Assembly (NCBI GenBank): GCA_947305005.1
Contig: CAMZCM010000004.1
Location: 1 to 64,000 of the forward strand
Length of the DNA stretch: 64,000 nt
Source: an uncultured Prevotellaceae bacterium
Lineage (GTDB): Bacteria; Bacteroidota; Bacteroidia; Bacteroidales; Bacteroidaceae
Reading direction: 5' to 3'
Shown here: one piece after another, positions 6,686 to 15,132 of the stretch
How the letters are laid out: the number at the start of each line of letters is the position of its first letter
How positions within the stretch are numbered: the first letter of the stretch is position 1
Notes under the pieces: model-generated
Told to the model about the DNA's origin: nothing
The model's input: the letters and a program-made list of their open reading frames with translations, nothing else
Databases searched by the model: none
Made by a program: the position numbers and the translations under genes

Positions 6686-8886
6686 CGTACGGAGTTATAT
6701 TTTATTAGTTGAAGCACATTGTAACCATCGCGACGTTCATAGTGCATCGCATCGGTATTGCGGCGTATCATATATATACCCAATCCTCCCTCTTCACGTA
6801 CCTCAGCATCAAGAGTAAGGTCGGGTTGTGGCACGAGGGTCGGATCGAAAGGTCGGCCGCTATCCATAATGGTCAATGTAATCTGATTGTCAGCCGTTTC
6901 GGCTGTGAGGAAGACCTTGTCTTTGGCATCAGCCTCATAGGCATAGTTCATGATGTTGACCACAGCTTCCTCCACAGCGAGGATGAGCTGTTGCACGGCG
7001 TCGTCATTAAAACTGGTATCACGGCAAACAGTAGTAACGAACTCTGTCAGTCGTGGAATCTCATTGATATCACAGGAGAGGATGAGAGAACGTCTATTCC
7101 ATCGTAGAGTCAGCATGGTCGAATCATCGCTCTGTTCCATATGGCCTACAAAACGGTTGACGGCCTTTGACATGTGATTAATAATGACGTGTGTATTAAC
7201 GCCCTCTGTCAACTCCTGCAGCGTAGTCATCAAACGTTCAAAGCCGAATTGCTCATGTTCAGCATTCTCTGCCTCTGTTAGGCCGTCGGTATAGAGGAAA
7301 AGTGTAGTGCCTGGCAATATCTGGGTTCGCTGTCCCTCAAATGTGTAATCGGGAAAGACTCCTATCGGAAGATTGGGCTCTATGGCAAGTATGGAAGGCT
7401 GAGAGACGCCTGGAGCTATTAATAGTGGAGCCTTATGACCAGCATTGCAATAGTGCAGACAACCTGTTTGCAAGTCAAACACACCCACGAAGAGTGTGAT
7501 GAATATACAATATTCGTTATCGCGGCTCATCGTTTCGTTCATTCGCTGGACGATACACTCGGGAGCTGCCTCCTGCCCTATCAGCATACGGAAGGCAGAG
7601 ATTGCCATCGCCATCACTAAAGCAGCAGGAACACCCTTACCCGACACATCGCCGATACAAAAGTATAGCAGGTCGTCGCGCTGCACGATGTCGTAGAAAT
7701 CACCACCGACCTCACGTGCGGGAACGAGGGAAGCGTGAATATCAATATTCTCGCTATCGGCAAATGCTTTGGGCAGCATGGACATTTGTATCTTGTTGGC
7801 GATATGCAATTCCTTCTCTACCGATGCAGCATGTGCTGCGAAGTCTGTCAGAGGCTTCGAGGTGCGACGAATCGTGTAGCGGCTAATGAAGTAGATAATC
7901 GTCAGGCCGACCAATAAGATTGCTAAGATAAGCAGTCCCAATGCGCTACCGTTCCGGCTGATGGCAGCCTTAGGCACAACGATAGCCATGGACCAATTGA
8001 CATACTCCAACGGGCAGAAAAACACCTGTGAGGAAACACCTCCCATGCTGAGGCTTTCTTCACTCTCTTCGCCTGCCAGCATGCGAATCGCCAGACGGTC
8101 ATCCTCCTCGTCAGGAGTGGCCTTGGTATCGTCAAGAAAATTACAGGCTAGGATACGTGAGCTATCGGGGTGTATGATGTAGGTACTGTTGTTGTCAATA
8201 ATAAAACTATAGGCCTTATGCTTGCCGTCACTCACAAACTTTTGGTTATTACGCTCGTCTGCATCCTTGATTCTTTTTCGTAACCACTCCAGAGAGATGT
8301 CTGCTCCAATGAGGCCGATGATACGTCCTTCACGATTACGAATCTGTGAAAAATAAGTGGTGAGCAACTGCTTGGCACCAAGGTCGTCAAAATAAGGAGC
8401 TACCCATTCTCCTGTTTCATTGGCCATCGCCTTCAAGAACCATGGAGCCTGTAAATAATCGTGATTCTCCGAACCAATCTGCGTGACACTGACAGCTCCT
8501 ATAGAGTCACGAACAGCATAAACCTCATACCAACGGCCTTGCGATGAATAGTAGTCAGCCTCGAACATCACTCCCAAGCCAATTAGATAGGGATTGTTGC
8601 GGAGAATACGATCCGCGTGCTCATACATCTTATCAGGATTGTCAATGTCACGCTCCACATCGTGCACATTGTTCTCAATGGCAACAGCGACATCTGAGAG
8701 CACGCGCCGCAATTGCTCACGGGTATGTAATAAGGTGCCTTGATAACGTTCCTCTACCTCATCGCTCACACCATCTTGCACGATGTAATACACCACGATG
8801 GCGATGGCCGCCATCGTCAACAGTAACACAGCCATGATGCGCTGTGTCAACCGTGAGGCAAAACTGCCTATGGTTTCGTTTTTCAT
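6682..8886 (-). CDS. Sensor–SpoIIE phosphatase–HATPase partner-switching protein
   Basis: This 734-residue membrane protein combines signal input, phosphatase and kinase-like modules. TM1 is at about 17-36, a dCache-like extracytoplasmic sensor at 37-305, and TM2 at 313-336. The SpoIIE PP2C phosphatase spans about 375-595, with metal aspartates in GGDFYD (D396), GDVSGKG (D413), YTDG (D534) and SDDST (D587/D588). The RsbW-like HATPase spans about 605-734 and contains EEAVVNIMNYA and GGLGIYMIR. It should set the phosphorylation state of the downstream STAS protein according to an external signal. ATG 8886 is chosen because upstream in-frame codons run through the promoter. Confidence 0.9.
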   Translation of the reverse strand: MKNETIGSFASRLTQRIMAVLLLTMAAIAIVVYYIVQDGVSDEVEERYQGTLLHTREQLRRVLSDVAVAIENNVHDVERDIDNPDKMYEHADRILRNNPYLIGLGVMFEADYYSSQGRWYEVYAVRDSIGAVSVTQIGSENHDYLQAPWFLKAMANETGEWVAPYFDDLGAKQLLTTYFSQIRNREGRIIGLIGADISLEWLRKRIKDADERNNQKFVSDGKHKAYSFIIDNNSTYIIHPDSSRILACNFLDDTKATPDEEDDRLAIRMLAGEESEESLSMGGVSSQVFFCPLEYVNWSMAIVVPKAAISRNGSALGLLILAILLVGLTIIYFISRYTIRRTSKPLTDFAAHAASVEKELHIANKIQMSMLPKAFADSENIDIHASLVPAREVGGDFYDIVQRDDLLYFCIGDVSGKGVPAALVMAMAISAFRMLIGQEAAPECIVQRMNETMSRDNEYCIFITLFVGVFDLQTGCLHYCNAGHKAPLLIAPGVSQPSILAIEPNLPIGVFPDYTFEGQRTQILPGTTLFLYTDGLTEAENAEHEQFGFERLMTTLQELTEGVNTHVIINHMSKAVNRFVGHMEQSDDSTMLTLRWNRRSLILSCDINEIPRLTEFVTTVCRDTSFNDDAVQQLILAVEEAVVNIMNYAYEADAKDKVFLTAETADNQITLTIMDSGRPFDPTLVPQPDLTLDAEVREEGGLGIYMIRRNTDAMHYERRDGYNVLQLIKYNSVR

Positions 8887-8891
8887 GGGTA

Positions 8892-8922
8892 CAAAGTTAA
8901 GGCAGAATCGTTTTCGCACCAA
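8892..8922 (-). promoter_or_regulatory. TTG-N20-TAACTTTG promoter abutting the start codon
   Basis: On the minus strand TTG (8922-8920) and TAACTTTG (8899-8892) are separated by 20 bp. Only 5 nt lie between the -7 element and ATG 8886, so the transcript would be leaderless or nearly so. Confidence 0.6.
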
Positions 8923-8944
8923 CTTTTTCGACTATTTTCTGCTT

Positions 8945-10225
8945 CTACCATCCGATTTCTGCCATACCTGTTGCCTCGTACCACTCCATCTGCTTGATAT
9001 CCTCGTTATAATTAGCATAATTTCCAAGTTTGGGATTCTGTGGCACAAACATCGAGACACCATGGAACTTCTCCTGTGTTACTACGAAGTCCGTGTACAT
9101 CATGCGCCATATCTTATCCGTTGACCACCACGTTGCCATACGTCGCTCCACAATCAGTTCATCCAGAGCCTGACACCATTGTTGATAGGCTTCCTCTGAA
9201 GCATGACGACGCAGGAAGTCGCCGGCATCATAGAAGATATTGTATTTGGGCTGGAAGGTATAACAGTCATCGGTGTAATAATAATGTATAAGCCCCGTCA
9301 GGTCTGGGTAAGCTCCGCCCTTTACTTCTTCAGCCATCGTGGGAAGTGTTTGCAGCGCCAGACGTGTAGCCTCAGCCATATCATCCATAGCTTCCGTCTT
9401 AACGACTGTCAGAGGCAAATTATCCATGACGCTGGCATAATATTGATCCACGATGTCAGTATAAAAGCATCCATCGGCGAACAAATGAGGAACGATGGCA
9501 TCGTATGGAGCGCCCTGCCCGGGAATCTCTGCAGGTGATCCGATGATGTAGTCACATGTAGTGCGTAATTCATAAAGCGTTTCTAAGCACATGAAGTTAC
9601 AGCAGTCAGCCATGATGTATTTCAGGTGTGGCATTTTCTCGAGTATTCCGGCCATCGTAGGAATATTGATCCATCTGTCATCAGTACTTCCCTTGTAATT
9701 GCCTATATCCATACCATAGGCACGAGTGGCAGGTTGCTGCACTTCGTTTTTCATGAGCCAGCCGCTGCCGTGTCCCCATAGCACCAGGCCGTAGCCGTCT
9801 GTAGCAGGATAGTGGCTGAAAGCATAGCGCATAACGCCCTCCATCACTGTCGGGTCACTTGCTCGTCGCTGTCCGTCCTGACTATTGATACCCATATCGC
9901 TGAGGCTCACTGAATCACACACCCCACCATTGCAGATACGCGCCAGCCACGGACGTTCAGCATTATTAAAACGACGAACGAACACGAGCAGGTTCTGGCG
10001 CTCACCGATCTTGCGCGAACCTGCCTTGATTTCTTCCAGATCAGCATCGACGGCAGTCGTCAGTTTGTTACGACCAGCCATATAGATGAGTACTGTCTTG
10101 TCGCCTTCAGCGCCACGTGTCTGCCATTCGCGGTTCATTGCAGGAGTCATATCTTCGTCCTGTGAACAAGCCGTCATTAGTGCCATCAAGGCCACCATCA
10201 TTGTGAAAAGAGTGAACTTCTTCAT
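8945..10225 (-). CDS. Clostripain-like C11 cysteine peptidase lipoprotein
   Basis: This 426-residue secreted lipoprotein has a signal peptide with lipobox ALMTAC (Cys20), then a peptidase C11 domain. The catalytic His is in LVLWGHGSGW (H152) and the catalytic Cys in MADCCNF (C209, aligned with the DAC of clostripain). Family members cleave after Arg or Lys. ATG 10225 (MKKFTLF) is chosen over an upstream in-frame codon because it gives a clean signal peptide and sits 25 bp behind a promoter. It is transcribed separately from the 770-residue lipoprotein gene, but both share an upstream repeat element. Confidence 0.87.
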   Translation of the reverse strand: MKKFTLFTMMVALMALMTACSQDEDMTPAMNREWQTRGAEGDKTVLIYMAGRNKLTTAVDADLEEIKAGSRKIGERQNLLVFVRRFNNAERPWLARICNGGVCDSVSLSDMGINSQDGQRRASDPTVMEGVMRYAFSHYPATDGYGLVLWGHGSGWLMKNEVQQPATRAYGMDIGNYKGSTDDRWINIPTMAGILEKMPHLKYIMADCCNFMCLETLYELRTTCDYIIGSPAEIPGQGAPYDAIVPHLFADGCFYTDIVDQYYASVMDNLPLTVVKTEAMDDMAEATRLALQTLPTMAEEVKGGAYPDLTGLIHYYYTDDCYTFQPKYNIFYDAGDFLRRHASEEAYQQWCQALDELIVERRMATWWSTDKIWRMMYTDFVVTQEKFHGVSMFVPQNPKLGNYANYNEDIKQMEWYEATGMAEIGW

Positions 10226-10249
10226 TTTGTTTCTGTTTTGTTTCTGCTG

Positions 10250-10280
10250 CAAAGGTACATCACATTACAGCTTCCGTCAA
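10250..10280 (-). promoter_or_regulatory. TTG-N20-TACCTTTG promoter of the C11 peptidase gene
   Basis: On the minus strand TTG (10280-10278) and TACCTTTG (10257-10250) have 20-bp spacing. The start codon is 25 bp downstream. Confidence 0.7.
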
Positions 10281-10312
10281 GCATCTATGCTTCCGTTCTT
10301 TCGAACTTGCTT

Positions 10313-10366
10313 GGACAAACAAACAGATAACGGACAAAAAGGGAGATTGCTCCCCCTTTTCTGTCC
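10313..10366. promoter_or_regulatory. Repeat element copy 1: phased GGACAAA direct repeats plus hairpin
   Basis: GGACAAAC at 10313 and GGACAAAA at 10332 are direct repeats 19 bp apart. A GTCC at 10363-10366 closes an inverted repeat with the second copy. The first repeat begins 56 bp from the edge of the -7 element of the C11 gene. The same arrangement precedes the 770-residue lipoprotein gene. The inverted part, 23 bp past that gene's stop, could also end its transcription. Confidence 0.55.
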
Positions 10367-10388
10367 AATGATGAATAAAGGTATTTGT

Positions 10389-12701
10389 TTATAGTCCCAT
10401 TCTCCTCTTGAAGTCCTCGCGAACGATCTCATAGTCGCCTTGCTCGATTCCGGGCTCGTGGCCGTATTTGTTCTTGAAGCTGCGACGGATAGAGTTCAGC
10501 ATCTTCGGACCTCTGGGTGAGCGACCAGTGAAGCTGTTGGGGAACTCGCTCTCAATCTTTGTGCGGATAGCCTGCCAGAGCTCGTCGGTGTTGGGACCCA
10601 CTTCCTCTTTCGTATCCTTCTTAGTGTTATCGTCGGTCTTATCGTTTTCGCGAGAGGACATATAATAAAGGTTCTTATAGTAGTCGAAGTTGGCAATATG
10701 ACCAAGCAACCAGTCAAGATCTTTACCGTCTGCCAAAGTCGGCTCTCGGTTGAACTCTTTGAGGAACCACTGGTGGATTTCATTGCTGACGCTGTCGAAC
10801 CATGCATGTTTGCTGCCTGAAATCTTGTTGGCTTTCAGCTCCTCGCAAATCTCCTTCCAGTTATAATCGTTGCACCACTGTGTGTCACCGTCTTGAGCGT
10901 GTTTCTGGTACTGGTAGTCATTGTACTGCTTGGTGAGGTCATCCTTATATTTTCCCAGATTTGAGATGAGCTCTATGAACACCCATTTGTTCATTTCAGG
11001 GCAGCTGTCCCAATCCTTCATGAGCTCAAGGTAGATCTGCTTCGTTGCAGCCTCATCGTCGATATTGTTCATGACCTTAAGTAGGTTGATGCACTCCTGT
11101 AGGTTATTCGTGAAAGCATTACCGTATTTGTCGGTTTTGGCAGCTTCGAACAATTTCTTCCATGCTGGAGAGATCCAGGGATCAACCTGATGTTCTGTGC
11201 CGTCGCTGGGGTATTGCCAGAGGGTCCAGGGGCCTGCTAGTTCAATTGTCTCCTCAATGCCTGCTATCTCATAGCCCAAGAGTTCCAGCTTTGCACCTAC
11301 GACTGCGTTTACGGTCAGTTCCACTTTGGCGTCGAGATCGAGCTTCTCCTCCAGGGGAGAAATCTTGAGATTAGCTTCTGCACCGAGACGGGGGCCTACG
11401 CTGAGTTCGGGACCGGCGACACCGTAGATCATGATTTTTGCGCCAAGATAGAGGCCTACGCCTGCTTCTGCGTGAATCTCAAACTGAGGAGGCAAGAATG
11501 TGAGAGAATTTTTCTCCTCGTTGAATTCCTTAATCAATCCCCAGCCCTTGCCGTCCTCGTAGGTGATGCCGCCTTTGAAGTTGTTGGCATATTCGTATTT
11601 GAAGCCCATGAATGCCTTACCTGTTACTTTACCGTCAATCTTTGCGAAGAGCTCAGGACCAGCCTTGATAGCTACGGGAACCGGACCTACCATGAAGGTG
11701 AAGGTGTAGCCACTGAAGGTGAATAGAGTCTCCTTCCATTTATCTGGGTCAAGCTCCCATTCCTTGCTGATACCGAACTGGATTTCTGCGTCGAAACCGA
11801 ACTCTCCGTCCAGGCCGGCCTCAAATTTCTTCACGTAGGGAGAGGGGATGATAGCGTTCCATTTCACGCCGCCGTCAAGAGTGATAAAGTAGTTAAGGGC
11901 GAACTTGACGTTTGATTCGAGACCCAAGTAGATAGAGTCCTCGCTACCTTCTTCAATAGCCCACTGGAAGTCCTTGTCCAGCTTGGTATTAAGGGAGAAG
12001 ATGCGGTTGCGGATAGAGGCGCGAGTATTCTGAGTCAGTTCATCTGCTGTCATATATTGGTATTCTCCATCGGCACGGGTCTGAGCTACGGGCTGGTCAT
12101 CCTTCGTGTGGTAAGGCTTCTCGTAGCCGTAAGGATCTGTCATGTGGATGACTGCGGGGTGAATGACGTTGTTGTCATCCATGTACTTGGCAGCGTAGCC
12201 AGGCATCAACAAACCGTCAGCACGGGTTACTTCAGAACCGTCTGCATTGGGGTTGACATATATCTCCGTGCTCAGTGACACCTTCTTATTACCGATGATC
12301 TCGGAGACGGCAGCGGGTCGAACGCTGACAAGGTAGCGGTTGCCTTCCAGCTTTTCGGATGTCGCCACTCGGATGTAAGGCAGTTGGCTCTGCTTTTGCC
12401 AGACACCCATGGGGTGCCCCACGAACGATTCGATACCTAATTTTTCTGCGTATGCTTTACTGATACTAATCAAGGTGGTGTCTTCATCAACGATCATCAC
12501 GTCGTCGGTATTGTCAAAAGTTTGATAGGTTAAACCGTAAGCCTCCAATATGGCGGTGTTGGCACCTTCGGGAATAACATTGTTATCGCTGAAGCTGGGA
12601 GCATCAAGTTCGTCGGAGCAAGCGATAAATGAGAAAGCGATCAAACCTGCGGCAAGAATGTTTCTGAACATTGACATTACCAAATTCTTCTTTGTCTTCA
12701 T
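10389..12701 (-). CDS. Large secreted lipoprotein of unknown function
   Basis: This 770-residue protein has a signal peptide and lipobox (SFIACS, Cys28), so it is anchored in the outer or inner membrane facing outward. Residues 40-240 carry a mixed domain with several T-R-A-D-G-like segments. Residues 250-510 are Gly-rich and strongly alternating, as expected for a long beta-sheet or beta-solenoid. The C-terminal about 200 residues are helical and charged, and end in two short Arg/Lys-rich helices (PRGPKMLNSIRRSF, EIVREDFKRRMGL). I recognise no named family. Genes on both sides (C11 peptidase, AraC-type regulator) lie on the same strand and share a promoter element with it. Confidence 0.75.
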   Translation of the reverse strand: MKTKKNLVMSMFRNILAAGLIAFSFIACSDELDAPSFSDNNVIPEGANTAILEAYGLTYQTFDNTDDVMIVDEDTTLISISKAYAEKLGIESFVGHPMGVWQKQSQLPYIRVATSEKLEGNRYLVSVRPAAVSEIIGNKKVSLSTEIYVNPNADGSEVTRADGLLMPGYAAKYMDDNNVIHPAVIHMTDPYGYEKPYHTKDDQPVAQTRADGEYQYMTADELTQNTRASIRNRIFSLNTKLDKDFQWAIEEGSEDSIYLGLESNVKFALNYFITLDGGVKWNAIIPSPYVKKFEAGLDGEFGFDAEIQFGISKEWELDPDKWKETLFTFSGYTFTFMVGPVPVAIKAGPELFAKIDGKVTGKAFMGFKYEYANNFKGGITYEDGKGWGLIKEFNEEKNSLTFLPPQFEIHAEAGVGLYLGAKIMIYGVAGPELSVGPRLGAEANLKISPLEEKLDLDAKVELTVNAVVGAKLELLGYEIAGIEETIELAGPWTLWQYPSDGTEHQVDPWISPAWKKLFEAAKTDKYGNAFTNNLQECINLLKVMNNIDDEAATKQIYLELMKDWDSCPEMNKWVFIELISNLGKYKDDLTKQYNDYQYQKHAQDGDTQWCNDYNWKEICEELKANKISGSKHAWFDSVSNEIHQWFLKEFNREPTLADGKDLDWLLGHIANFDYYKNLYYMSSRENDKTDDNTKKDTKEEVGPNTDELWQAIRTKIESEFPNSFTGRSPRGPKMLNSIRRSFKNKYGHEPGIEQGDYEIVREDFKRRMGL

Positions 12702-12783
12702 AGTTGTAAATTTTAATTGTTTTGATTGATTTTTATGATTTGTTTTTTGTCATCGAATGGATTGTTTTGTCCTTTTGACACTG

Positions 12784-12815
12784 CAAAGATAAGGGGACTT
12801 TTCCTCGTCCTCCAA
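12784..12815 (-). promoter_or_regulatory. TTGG-N20-TATCTTTG promoter of the large lipoprotein gene
   Basis: On the minus strand TTGG (12815-12812) and TATCTTTG (12791-12784) are 20 bp apart. The leader to ATG 12701 is about 75 nt. Confidence 0.72.
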
Positions 12816-12847
12816 CAAAGAGTATTCACTTTCTGCGCAGCTTGTAT

Positions 12848-12900
12848 GGACAAACAAATGAATAATGGACAAGAAGGGGAAAAGGCCCCGATTCTTGTCC
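12848..12900. promoter_or_regulatory. Repeat element copy 2: phased GGACAAA direct repeats plus hairpin
   Basis: GGACAAAC at 12848 and GGACAAGA at 12867 are 19 bp apart, with an inverted TTGTCC ending at 12900. The first repeat begins 57 bp from the -7 element of the large lipoprotein gene, almost the same distance as in copy 1. The spacing suits an activator that binds as a direct-repeat dimer, as AraC-family proteins do. Confidence 0.55.
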
Positions 12901-12918
12901 ATTATAGGGTGAAAAAAG

Positions 12919-12954
12919 AAGAAAAGTTCCTCGTCGTAGCGAAGAACTTTTCTT
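12919..12954 (-). terminator. Hairpin terminator of the AraC-type regulator gene
   Basis: Arms of 11 bp (AAGAAAAGTTC / GAACTTTTCTT) enclose a 14-nt loop. The hairpin starts just after the stop at 12957, and T-rich sequence follows on the minus strand. Confidence 0.7.
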
Positions 12955-12956
12955 TA

Positions 12957-13517
12957 TTAATTGTTTTCCCGTCCGCTCTCTAAAAGCATCCTGAACTCGT
13001 GTGGCGTCATGCCAAGAGCATCCTGGAATTTGCGGTTGTAGGTGCGGATAACCGTGAACCCGGCTTCTTCCGCACAAGCTGCAATGCCCCATGAGGGCTG
13101 ATTCTGTAGATAGTACATAGAGCGTAGCAGTCGCAAATAGTCGAGATAGTCGTCTGCCGTCTTATGAATGGGTGAACGACGGAACAAATCGATGAGTCGG
13201 GTTTGCGAGGTGCCTATGAGTTCTGCCAGCTCTTTCAGTCCGAAGTTCGGATCCTCGTGTGGCAGCTCTGCCTCCAAACGTGTCTCGATCAACGCCATCA
13301 GTTCATCATCGTCACGCAAGTCTGCATTACGTATCAGTTCCTTGTGACGAATTACCAGCTCTTTGAGCATCTCCACGCGGCGGCGCACATCATAATAAGC
13401 ATCCAATTGCTGTGCCAAATGTAGGTTACGATTCACCAAATCCAGATTTGCCTTCTGCAGCAGCTCAATTTTCTGCTGTAGTTCCTGAATCTTTTGATCA
13501 GTCTCCTGTTTGCCCAT
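12957..13517 (-). CDS. AraC-family regulator with N-terminal coiled coil
   Basis: This 186-residue cytosolic DNA-binding protein has residues 4-65 as a heptad-rich coiled coil (QKIQELQQKIELLQKANLDL and on). Residues 92-186 are an AraC/XylS double helix-turn-helix, including LKELAELIGTSQTRLIDLFR, AACAEEAGFTVIRTYNRKF and a final GMTPHEFR. There is no ligand-binding or receiver domain, so the coiled coil may serve for dimerisation or partner contact. It lies directly upstream of the two lipoprotein genes that share direct-repeat elements, and is a natural candidate to bind them. A strong terminator follows. Confidence 0.85.
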   Translation of the reverse strand: MGKQETDQKIQELQQKIELLQKANLDLVNRNLHLAQQLDAYYDVRRRVEMLKELVIRHKELIRNADLRDDDELMALIETRLEAELPHEDPNFGLKELAELIGTSQTRLIDLFRRSPIHKTADDYLDYLRLLRSMYYLQNQPSWGIAACAEEAGFTVIRTYNRKFQDALGMTPHEFRMLLESGRENN

Positions 13518-13588
13518 ATCTTTACCTTATTATAATTATATTATATTCAGAAAGCGATTGTACTCTTCAACATTTCTTTATCTGACTG

Positions 13589-13596
13589 CAAAAGTA
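13589..13596 (-). promoter_or_regulatory. -7 element TACTTTTG for the AraC-type gene
   Basis: Minus-strand TACTTTTG has TTTGG about 19 bp upstream (13620-13616) and lies 72 bp from the start at 13517. Confidence 0.55.
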
Positions 13597-13638
13597 CTTT
13601 TTTCTTTCCGTTCCACCAAAAACTCTATGGCTTTTCAA

Positions 13639-13809
13639 TGGACAAGCTGCATGATATTGGGATAAGTGGCAGGGGGTGTCGGGTCAATTCTTTCACTTTT
13701 TTTCGTAGAAACGAAATGGGTTTATGAAATAATCATTATCTTTGCCTCCGGAAAATGAAACATATTTAAGAACTACAAACAAATGAAACGAAACATCCTT
13801 ATCGCATTG
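13639..13809 (+). repeat. Outer inverted repeat arm A: S41 upstream region
   Basis: This stretch matches the reverse complement of 18976-19143. A core of 67 bp (13698-13764 against 19019-19085) is identical and holds the promoter. The more distal part begins TGGACAAGCTGCA here and TGGATAAACTGCA in the other arm. The match runs into the first codons of the S41 genes. Confidence 0.85.
13737..13744 (+). promoter_or_regulatory. -7 element TATCTTTG of S41 peptidase gene A
   Basis: TATCTTTG lies 38 bp before ATG 13783. The identical promoter is present for S41 gene B on the other strand (-7 at 19046-19039). Confidence 0.7.
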
Positions 13810-14865
13810 CTGGCAGCCTTTACTCTCGCCGCAACTGCTGCCGTCCCCGACAGCATCAGGCAGAACTTAGCCGACTTTGACTCGGTTGTCTATATGGCAG
13901 AGCACGACTACGCTCCGTTCAAATTCAAAGTGACGAATAAGAACAAGAAAGAGTACAATGCTCTGAAGAAGCGGCTTGTGAAAGACCTTACGAAGGGCAA
14001 GCGAAGTTGGCAGGATGCTGTTTGCGCCTACGTCGCCTGGTTCGGCGATTTCCATTTCTTCGTTTTTGGGAATAAAGAGGTTAGTGCCAATTATTCTAAA
14101 TACGCGAGGAAACGTATAGAGTATAGGAAACAGATGGATGAATATCATCTTCAACCGATGTCTTGCAAAGTAGATGACGAGACGTGGCTTATTCGTTTCC
14201 CCTCCTGCGACAATACACAAGAATGGGCGGAGCAGAGTGCTCGCGAATACCTGAACTCCAGATGTCCCAATCTGATTATTGATATTCGAGGCAATGGTGG
14301 CGGACAGGATGATTCCTATCAGCCCTTTATGCAATTGCTGTTCGATACGTCTGATTGTTCGAGAGATGGAGTCATGATTCGTTACACGGAGGCTTCCATC
14401 AGAAGATGCGGGTTGAACGAGGAGAGACTCAAGGAACTGGGTCTTCCCACGGACTTTGTCCATGCTCCCGAATATGTCGTTTTGGTAGAAGAAGGGGCTA
14501 CCTTCCATTACGATTCCATCAGCACCTTCCCCAAGAAAGCTGCTATCATCGTCGATAACAGTGTGGCTAGTTCAGGAGAGCAACTGGTATTGGATGCCCG
14601 TCTGGCAAGCAAGCGCACCAAAATCTATGGGCGTGACAATACTCTGGGCTGTGTCGATACGGGCAACTGTCCTCACTTTACCCCCGCAGGTCGAGGCCTC
14701 AACATTCAATATCCCATATCATATTCCACGCGCTATGAGAAGGGCACATGCGTTGACCCCACAGGCATCGCCCCTGATGTCCGAATGCCCTTACCATATC
14801 CCAAGCGCCTCACCGACAACATCGACGAGTGGGTGCTGTGGGTGGCAGAGGACTTGAAGCGGTAG
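13783..14865 (+). CDS. S41 family peptidase, copy A
   Basis: This 360-residue secreted serine peptidase-like protein has a signal peptide at residues 1-20. The S41 tail-specific protease core contains LIIDIRGNGGG (164-174), DNSVASSGEQ (catalytic Ser 263 or 264) and TKIYGRDNTLGC (residues 279-290). There is no PDZ domain. A paralogue lies at 17893-19002 in opposite orientation: N-terminal codons and the last 18 residues (TDNIDEWVLWVAEDLKR) are almost identical, while the middle is strongly diverged. The promoter and the 3' flank are also shared. The substrate is unknown. Confidence 0.85.
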   Translation: MKRNILIALLAAFTLAATAAVPDSIRQNLADFDSVVYMAEHDYAPFKFKVTNKNKKEYNALKKRLVKDLTKGKRSWQDAVCAYVAWFGDFHFFVFGNKEVSANYSKYARKRIEYRKQMDEYHLQPMSCKVDDETWLIRFPSCDNTQEWAEQSAREYLNSRCPNLIIDIRGNGGGQDDSYQPFMQLLFDTSDCSRDGVMIRYTEASIRRCGLNEERLKELGLPTDFVHAPEYVVLVEEGATFHYDSISTFPKKAAIIVDNSVASSGEQLVLDARLASKRTKIYGRDNTLGCVDTGNCPHFTPAGRGLNIQYPISYSTRYEKGTCVDPTGIAPDVRMPLPYPKRLTDNIDEWVLWVAEDLKR

Positions 14866-15132
14866 AAGGGGGAAAGACTGACAATACCGCCAGACTATTT
14901 TTCTTTGGTTTTACATCACTTCTCGGCCATCTTCCCGCTAAAAAACTAAAAATCACATTATTCCCCTTTCGTCTATTTATTACATAATATTTTTAGAAAA
15001 TCATAATATCATCGTCAAAGACGACATCATGCCATATCGTGATGAAAAAGGCATCTACTACACAAGTTTGTTCCAATTCCTGACCAGCGAAAAGATGATT
15101 GTGTAGTTCGTAGTTATAGTTAGGCCTTTCAC
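14810..15132 (+). repeat. Inner inverted repeat arm A (323 bp)
   Basis: This stretch is nearly identical to the reverse complement of 17626-17948, with about three mismatches. It covers the last codons of the S41 gene, a 260-bp intergenic stretch and the last bases of the HU-like gene. The intergenic part holds no gene that I can support. Confidence 0.92.

Noticed and set aside
10332-10366. Simple terminator explanation for the shared GGACAA element
   Set aside because: Not excluded as an added role, but copy 2 lies beyond a separate strong terminator, and both copies keep the same distance to a promoter.
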